Source: Phoronis australis (Eukaryota > Phoronida > Phoronidae). From it: a stretch of 64,000 bases of DNA. Shown here piece by piece: positions 61,601 to 64,000 of the stretch. Within the stretch, counting starts at the first letter, position 1, and every line of letters begins with the position of its first letter. The position numbers were made by a program, and so were the translations under genes. The stretch is from contig NMRA01000038.1 in the NCBI GenBank assembly GCA_002633005.1, positions 1,244,883 to 1,308,882 of the forward strand. Direction: 5' to 3'. The notes beneath the pieces are model-generated. The model ran no database searches, was not told where the DNA came from, and worked only from the letters and a program-made list of their open reading frames with translations.

Positions 61601-62475
61601 AAACCAGACTTGATACAAGTCGAGTCTGTGAAGGTGTAGCTAGCATGTGTAATAGACAAACTCCACTCGTTTCGCAGTGTTAGCAATGTGTAGTCATGGA
61701 AACTGTACTAAAAATCCACAAGATGTTTGACATTGTGTATGGCTTTAGACACTTGCACTATCACCTGTCATTGGGAACTGTTTTTGTTGTATTTTTAATG
61801 TTACCTAAATGTTACAAATTCTGCTTCTATTTTTGTTGTACGTTTTGCATGAAATATATTTCTGAAAAGTTTTAGTTTTGTTTTATTACACATAAATTAT
61901 GTGAATACATAGGAAGTGATGTTAAATCGCACAGTTACACCATCCATTAACCACTCTTAGTTACCAACTCATTCAATAAGACGGACTTCTGTAAGTTACA
62001 GTACCACAGTTAACAGGAAAATGTTCAGAAATGACGCCAGTTTTAATTTGTCAACACCGCTAGCTCCCACACCAGGAGTCCAACATGGACCCCCGTAGAA
62101 AACACAGCGACTAAAACTCAAGTTCTGCCCTAAGGTCATTCAACAGCGTCCACTTGACCTTTCAGAAAGAGACAATCTGGATTATGCCTACACTACACCT
62201 GGATACGACACTCGTAAGTTCTCCAGTTAGCAACTGGGTCACAGTCCACATGTCTCTGCTGACATTCTGGAAGGTCTGTTAAATCTTCATGGTCCAGCAG
62301 TTAGCCATCAAGGTGTAACTGTGTTGAACAATTCCAAGAATTGCAATGCGACGACGATAGCGTGCTCCAGTCAATCCTACATTTTCGATCTAGTCTACTG
62401 TCCACGTACAACAACAGTAATAACAATGATGAGGATAATGATAGTCAGTTTGTTAAGTTCCGATAACAATGAGCT
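58613..62475. other. Tail-to-tail interval between MARVEL and beta adaptin genes, no gene seen
   Basis: 3.9 kb. Holds the MARVEL 3' UTR (AATAAA at about 58796 and 58850) and the adaptin 3' UTR on the other strand (TTTATT at about 61877). No paired repeats or plausible exons were recognised. Confidence 0.6.
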
Positions 62476-64000
62476 TTAGCTGTGCAGAATAGCATCATAC
62501 GCAGCCTGTATCCCTGGAATGACGTCCACAGACATGCTCTTCAATGATAGCTGAAAAGGAAAATATGAAAAGATTACGGAAGCATACAACTCCACTGTGT
62601 ACGCTACTTAAAACATATTCCCCTCGACTTTCATCCAACATATTTCTTCCTTGCTGGGCGTAGGCTACTCCATACTTGTTAAGATTGTTCCGGATCTTCA
62701 TGAGAAATAGAAACAAAGACTCCCATGTGACGTCCATCGTTTAAAGTACGAATTGCAATGCGCATACTAGAAGTTACACTGTCACTACATGAAGAGTAGT
62801 AGTAGTATTATAATTACCACAGTTGTTACTATTGATAGTATTAATAATATCTGCTTACCGTGAAGTTGGGATTTCCTGGCTGTATTTTGATTTCGGCCAA
62901 AACTACGATTCCGTTGGTCAGTGCGATGGACTGGTAGAGCATATCTTGGCCCTCTACGTTACGCTTGGCTATCGTGAATACGTTGTTATTCTTTAACTTC
63001 ATGGAAGCGGAATCTGTGCGAGAAACAATATCATGTAACTTGCTGATGAATATTAATGAGGAGTTGACACTGGCTACAAAGTTAATGTTGCAACGATGTG
63101 ACGTCTTGTCACTGATATCATCATCACTAAAGAAAAACATCAAATCAAAATAGATTCCAAGTCAGTGAAATAGATTCTGTGATCTTACTAAATAATTAAA
63201 ATTTCACATAAATAAGGCGAAGTCTCCTTAGTTGCATGCAAATCTTTGTCTGGAATTCCTAACATTTCTGAAAAGTCACATTAACGGGGCGAAGTCTCCG
63301 CGGCTGCTAACAAATCTTCATCTCATAGCCTAGGGCAGTGACATTTGCTGTTCGTTCAAGGGAAACAGATCATCCAAGTTTGGATTCAGTCTCTTTCTTA
63401 GAATGTCATCTGAGGAGTCCCCAGTCGAACTTGCCTAACATAGCGAACGGGTTTGCCCATACTGATAGATGTCATTCAAAACCAATTCAGAATTGAGCCT
63501 CGAATTGGAAAGGTTTCTGATTAATCGATCCAGAAAAACATTTCAGTCTCCACCACTATTGTCGACCCAATGAGTATAAGTAGTTTACATTAATGCATTA
63601 ATAGAATTGGATTTTTAAATTGTTCAAAACCACCCATTTGGAGTGTGAAGTAAGACTTAACAATGATTAATTACACGCCACTGAGATACTGGAAGCATAA
63701 ATCATAGGCAAGTTATTAGCAGCTTGCTTCTTATTGGCTTTCCGGGTGACATAGTAGCAAGAATGACCAATATCGCACGCCTTGACTTTGTGACCAAATT
63801 TTATATTTTCCCAAACACTTAACATTTAGGCATGTAATCTCTAGTCTGTGTACAAAGAAATCTTCACCTGCAGAGAACAGCACAGCCAACTTAACTCACC
63901 TGCACTGTGTTGTTTACTGTTGACTATCTGACACTGGACCTCATTGGCGGCCGGGATCTCCTTCCACTGCTCCAGGAATACCTTCCTGTCCATCTCTCCG
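62476..64000 (-). CDS. AP1B1/AP2B1: AP-1/AP-2 complex beta subunit (beta adaptin), C-terminal end, partial
   Basis: Minus-strand exons: 64000-63900 (runs off the window; codon phase starts with the last base of a codon at 64000), 63013-62859, 62550-62476 (TAA 62478-62476). About 109 residues of the C-terminal appendage. Seen: EMDRKVFLEQWKEIP, NEVQCQI, then KLKNNNVFTIAKRNVEGQDM, LYQSIALTNGIVVLAE, KIQPGNPNFT, LSLKSMSVDVIPGIQAAYDA and the end ILHS. The FLEQWK Trp, ANEV Glu, DMLYQ Tyr and VLAE Glu correspond to platform residues of vertebrate beta2 that bind clathrin adaptors and endocytic partners, so the binding site looks intact. The beta subunit joins clathrin to cargo at the trans-Golgi (AP-1) or plasma membrane (AP-2). 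Many invertebrates have a single beta shared by both complexes; the window does not show which case applies. The last 25 residues are more diverged than the core. Tail-to-tail with the MARVEL gene. Confidence 0.95.

Overview
The window is animal nuclear DNA, AT-rich, with six spliced protein-coding genes that all belong to families known from vertebrates. Long introns (up to about 5.8 kb), GT-AG splice sites, short terminal-inverted-repeat elements, tRNA-derived SINEs and minisatellites point to an invertebrate metazoan. The gene set is typical of marine invertebrates, but I cannot name the species. Protein identities come from recognising conserved motifs by eye; no database search was run. 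Exon borders were chosen so that reading phase is kept across every intron.

Layout, left to right: (1) CMIP-like gene, plus strand, 3' part only, 11 exons, 661-12618. (2) CEP76, minus strand, complete, 12 coding exons, 31144 down to 15534, 660 residues. (3) MEAK7 (TLDC1), plus strand, complete, 8 coding exons, 34813-43963, 462 residues. (4) A snail-like SNAG zinc-finger gene, minus strand, two coding exons, 48493 down to 46942, 393 residues. (5) A CMTM-like four-pass MARVEL protein, plus strand, four coding exons, 48820-58612, 293 residues. (6) AP-1/AP-2 beta adaptin, minus strand, 3' end only, 64000 down to 62476. The genes strictly alternate in orientation (+ - + - + -). There are therefore two head-to-head intervals (31145-34812 and the 326-bp 48494-48819) and three tail-to-tail intervals.

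The genes do not form an operon or a single pathway. Their roles are adaptor/LRR signalling (CMIP), centriole duplication control (CEP76), lysosome-linked mTOR signalling (MEAK7), repression of transcription (SNAG zinc finger), membrane protein trafficking (MARVEL) and clathrin adaptor function (beta adaptin).

Introns and intergenic DNA are rich in dispersed elements. These include two inverted ~0.8-kb copies of a GGGCTGTTCC-ended element, two copies of a CAGRGCTTGGAAT-ended MITE with visible 6-bp target duplications, a tRNA-derived SINE with a 13-bp target duplication, a TACCG-ended MITE and a long foldback element. There is also a 14-bp minisatellite whose unit overlaps a CEP76 splice acceptor. 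Three of the four single N characters sit exactly between near-identical tandem copies, so those duplications are probably assembly joins of two haplotypes; one of them duplicates an exon of the MARVEL gene.

I found no convincing new multi-gene system. The observations most worth following up are the splice-acceptor minisatellite, the derived snail-like protein, the N-marked duplications and the element families.
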